64,000 bases of DNA. Source: Paenibacillus sp. SY21-1 (GTDB taxonomy: Bacteria > Bacillota > Bacilli > Paenibacillales > Paenibacillaceae). The notes below the pieces were generated by a model. The model had not been told where the DNA came from, searched no databases, and was given only the letters and a program-made list of their open reading frames with translations. The position numbers and the translations under genes are program-made. Position 1 is the stretch's first letter; each line of letters opens with the position of its first letter. Below are positions 62,059 through 64,000 of the stretch, in pieces. Location: NCBI RefSeq assembly GCF_005222705.1, contig NZ_STGF01000026.1, positions 52,350 through 116,349 on the forward strand, written 5' to 3'.

Positions 62059-63255
62059 TCAGAAAAAATCAGGGAGGTACGTCGTTCGTTCGGGAATGCG
62101 CGCTTGTAAGCGTTTGATTGCATCCTCTTCACCACACAACCGGTTCAATTGGCGCAGCTGCAGAGGCTTTAGATAGCCCAACAGCATGCTGCTGAAGGCG
62201 CCAATATCCATTTTAATGGAAGATTTTTGTTCCGTTTTGCCTGCAGACTGTGACAGAACAGCTTCCCCTGAAGGCTGGATCGCGAGCTCAAAGCAGCCAT
62301 TGTTCCACTCCGCATGACGGTCCTCAAGCTCAATCGACAGGCTTTCCTCTGCTGGGGCAGGAGCAAAAGGATACAGGCGTACGAACGCCTCCGCATCAAC
62401 CACTCGCGCCATCATATAAGGTGTAATCTCTTGCTTGATCCGCTGATCCGAGAGCATGAATGGCAGCAAATTGTCCATTGGCGCTTTTACCGTCAGCTCT
62501 TCAAACATCGAATCATGCTGGGATAAAAAAGACCACAACGCCGACTCGGCCTCCCCTGTCAGAGATACTAGCTCATGCACATTCATTTTTCTATCCTTCA
62601 CTTCGTAGAACGCATAACCGATCGGGTCGTTCTCTGGGCTATAATAAACGACCGTCTGACCCGTTTTGCGGGCAACGATCCGATAAGTCCACCACAATTC
62701 CGTTCTGGCCAACGTACCGTTATATTGCGCTGCATATTTCTCATATACGGCGCGCACATGCTCATGGTCAGGCTGACATCGAGCTATACGTCCGGTATAA
62801 GCATAGCGGGTCGGCAGCTGCTCTGTCCTCAAGGTATAAACTTTATTGTCCGTGTAGGTTTCCCAGCCAAATTTACGGTAAAAACCATGTGCGAACGGGT
62901 GCAAAAAGGACAATGTCTGCCCATTCTCCCGCATATCCTTGAGCATATGAACCAGCAGCTTGGCTACGAGCCCCTGTCTTCTGTATTCCGGCCAAGTCGC
63001 CACCCCCGCAATGCCGCCCATTGCAAAACGCTGTCCTTGTATGTACGTTTCAAGATGCAGCACTGCCGCTTGCGCTGCAAAGCTGTCGTCGACGTACGCC
63101 CCCCATAACGTAGCGGGCTCTGCAGCCATTTGCGCTTTCGTCTTTTCAAGCTCTTCCTTTGTCTTCCGATACTGAAAAGCAAATTGAGACAATTCCAAGC
63201 TTGCATCATAATGCTCTGTTTGCAGACGTTTAATTTCCAACTTTTGATCACTCAC
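62059..63255 (-). CDS. Eis-like GNAT acetyltransferase with a C-terminal sterol-carrier domain
   Basis: A 398-residue protein of the Eis family: two GNAT domains and an SCP2-like tail. The acetyl-CoA loop is VATWPEYRRQGLVAKLL, followed by FLHPFAHGFYRKFGWE, a strong family signature; a second GNAT half lies around residues 160-290 and the SCP fold at about 300-398. Relatives acetylate amines such as aminoglycosides; the role here is unknown. GTG 63255 follows GGGAGGG by seven bases. The last gene before the rRNA region. Confidence 0.9.
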   Translation of the reverse strand: MSDQKLEIKRLQTEHYDASLELSQFAFQYRKTKEELEKTKAQMAAEPATLWGAYVDDSFAAQAAVLHLETYIQGQRFAMGGIAGVATWPEYRRQGLVAKLLVHMLKDMRENGQTLSFLHPFAHGFYRKFGWETYTDNKVYTLRTEQLPTRYAYTGRIARCQPDHEHVRAVYEKYAAQYNGTLARTELWWTYRIVARKTGQTVVYYSPENDPIGYAFYEVKDRKMNVHELVSLTGEAESALWSFLSQHDSMFEELTVKAPMDNLLPFMLSDQRIKQEITPYMMARVVDAEAFVRLYPFAPAPAEESLSIELEDRHAEWNNGCFELAIQPSGEAVLSQSAGKTEQKSSIKMDIGAFSSMLLGYLKPLQLRQLNRLCGEEDAIKRLQARIPERTTYLPDFF

Positions 63256-63409
63256 AAGAAATCCCTCCCAGCAATACGAATTAACTAAGCCTTGATCTTA
63301 TCATACAGCAAATACGAATAAAAAAATAATCTCAGCTTCTTACAGTCGTTATGAGCCGAAATCGGCGTTGTTAGGGGGAGGATACTGTTAATGCCTGCAG
63401 ATGACAACA

Positions 63410-63436
63410 AACCTGCCGCAATGAATACGGCAGGTT
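63410..63436 (-). terminator. rRNA-type terminator hairpin, distal copy
   Basis: 9-bp stem AACCTGCCG/CGGCAGGTT with a nine-base loop; the T-tract is degraded (TTTGTTG). Confidence 0.7.
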
Positions 63437-63599
63437 ATCTGTGCTTGGCGACGTCCGTTCCGCACCGGCTGACTATGCTTCATGGCTTCGCTTCGAGGTC
63501 GGCGTTTGAACCTTCCTCCAGGGCCGGGCCTGCTTCTCCGCTTTGCTTCGATCGCTGGGTTCATACACTCTCCCCGGGAGAGTTACGTCCCAGCACAAC

Positions 63600-63630
63600 A
63601 AAAAACCTGCCGCAATAAATACGGCAGGTT
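63600..63630 (-). terminator. rRNA-type terminator hairpin, middle copy
   Basis: Same hairpin with a six-base T-tract on the minus strand. Confidence 0.8.
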
Positions 63631-63794
63631 ATCTGTGCTTGGCGACGTCCGTTCCGCACCGGCTGACTACGCTTCATGGCTTCGCTTCGAGGTCGGCGTT
63701 TGAACCTTCCTCTAGGGCCGGGCCTGCTTCCTCGCTTTGCTTCGATCGCTGGGTTCATACACTCTCCCCGGGGAGAGTTACGTCCCAGCACAAC

Positions 63795-63825
63795 AAAAAA
63801 CCTGCCGCAATGAATACGGCAGGTT
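63795..63825 (-). terminator. rRNA operon terminator after 5S
   Basis: AACCTGCCG/CGGCAGGTT stem followed on the minus strand by TTTTTT, six bases after the 5S gene end. Confidence 0.9.
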
Positions 63826-63830
63826 ATCTG

Positions 63831-63948
63831 TGCTTGGCGACGTCCTACTCTCCCAGGACCCTGCGGTCCAAGTACCATCGGCGCTGGAGGGCTTAACGGT
63901 CGTGTTCGAGATGGGAACGCGTGGTTCCCCTCCGCCATCGCCACCAAA
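63831..63948 (-). rRNA. rrf: 5S ribosomal RNA
   Basis: 118 bases on the minus strand, starting TTTGGTGGCGATGGCGGAGG and ending in the complementary GACGTCGCCAAGCA. Internal landmarks CCCATCTCGAACACG (loop C region) and GGGAGAGTAGGACG (helix IV/V) are intact. The 23S gene would lie beyond the right edge; bases 63949-64000 are 23S-5S spacer. Last gene of an rRNA operon transcribed right to left. Confidence 0.96.
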
Positions 63949-64000
63949 CGTAGCGTTTGCACGCTGAAAACTGGATACGAAAGTGAGGCTGCTGAAAGCC

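Larger units (their letters stand above)
63410..63800 (-). repeat. two tandem 194/195-bp units carrying rRNA-operon terminator and 5S-tail copies
   Basis: Unit starts at 63410 and 63604, with the third start at 63799 leading into the true 5S gene. Each unit has the terminator hairpin AACCTGCCG..CGGCAGGTT, then TGCTTGGCGACGTC (14 bases of the 5S 3' end), then about 150 bases of otherwise unassigned sequence containing ACTCTCCCCGGG(G)AGAGT. Unit 1 is one base shorter at that palindrome. The two units are nearly identical. Confidence 0.9.

Noticed and set aside
63391..63967. Overlapping frames of 70-130 codons on both strands near the 5S gene
   Set aside because: They are translations of the 5S rRNA and its tandem 194/195-bp repeats; no ribosome sites.

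Overview
The window comes from the chromosome of a motile, endospore-forming, moderately GC-rich Bacillota of the Paenibacillus/Cohnella type. The evidence is a GerA-B-C germination receptor operon, a small acid-soluble spore protein P homologue, a Spo0E-like phosphatase, a KinA/B-like sensor kinase, a collagen-like surface protein, strong AGGAGG-type ribosome sites with frequent GTG/TTG starts, and the block guaB-dacA-pdxS-pdxT-serS-tRNA-Ser next to an rRNA operon, which is origin-proximal in Bacillus. No prophage, insertion sequence, plasmid gene or CRISPR array is visible.

Layout. 1-1.4 kb: 5' part of a collagen-like gene with a one-base frameshift. 1.6-10.6 kb: housekeeping and metabolic genes (aldo/keto reductase, lipoprotein, fbaA, aldehyde dehydrogenase, PbpG-like PBP, polysaccharide deacetylase). 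10.9-15 kb: qoxABCD terminal quinol oxidase. 15.1-18.2 kb: ECF sigma/anti-sigma operon (minus strand) with two membrane proteins. 18.5-22 kb: ywhD, M1 peptidase and a membrane protein. 22.3-26.4 kb: spore germinant receptor operon with a fourth small subunit. 26.5-31 kb: c-di-AMP riboswitch controlling an NlpC/P60 hydrolase, photolyase, GlcP-like transporter, acetyltransferase. 30.8-40 kb: signalling and motility: YkuI-like EAL protein, chemoreceptor directly followed by a one-module A-T-reductase NRPS, motAB. 40.3-44 kb: rluF, sporulation-type kinase, DnaA-box cluster, tadA, Spo0E-like gene. 44.2-49.9 kb: a cell-wall-type operon (remnant of an ATP-grasp ligase, MurE paralogue, AsnB-type amidotransferase, C39-like peptidase, aspartate racemase). 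50-53 kb: Ohr, GAF/HD-GYP protein, ArsR regulator with SDR. 53.3-55.8 kb: two tRNAs, lipoprotein and small spore-type genes. 55.9-63.3 kb: serS, pdxTS, dacA, guaB, Eis-like acetyltransferase. 63.4-64 kb: 5S rRNA end of an rRNA operon followed by tandemly repeated terminator units.

The two most unusual regions are (i) the chemoreceptor/NRPS-reductase pair at 32.3-37.9 kb, which suggests a small secreted amino-aldehyde or amino-alcohol tied to the motility programme, and (ii) the murE-like/asnB/racemase operon at 44.2-49.9 kb, whose gene set matches a D-aspartate-type peptidoglycan modification but whose ATP-grasp ligase has decayed. All family assignments rest on motif reading; no database search was possible. 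Starts were moved to the codon with the best-placed ribosome site wherever that was clear.
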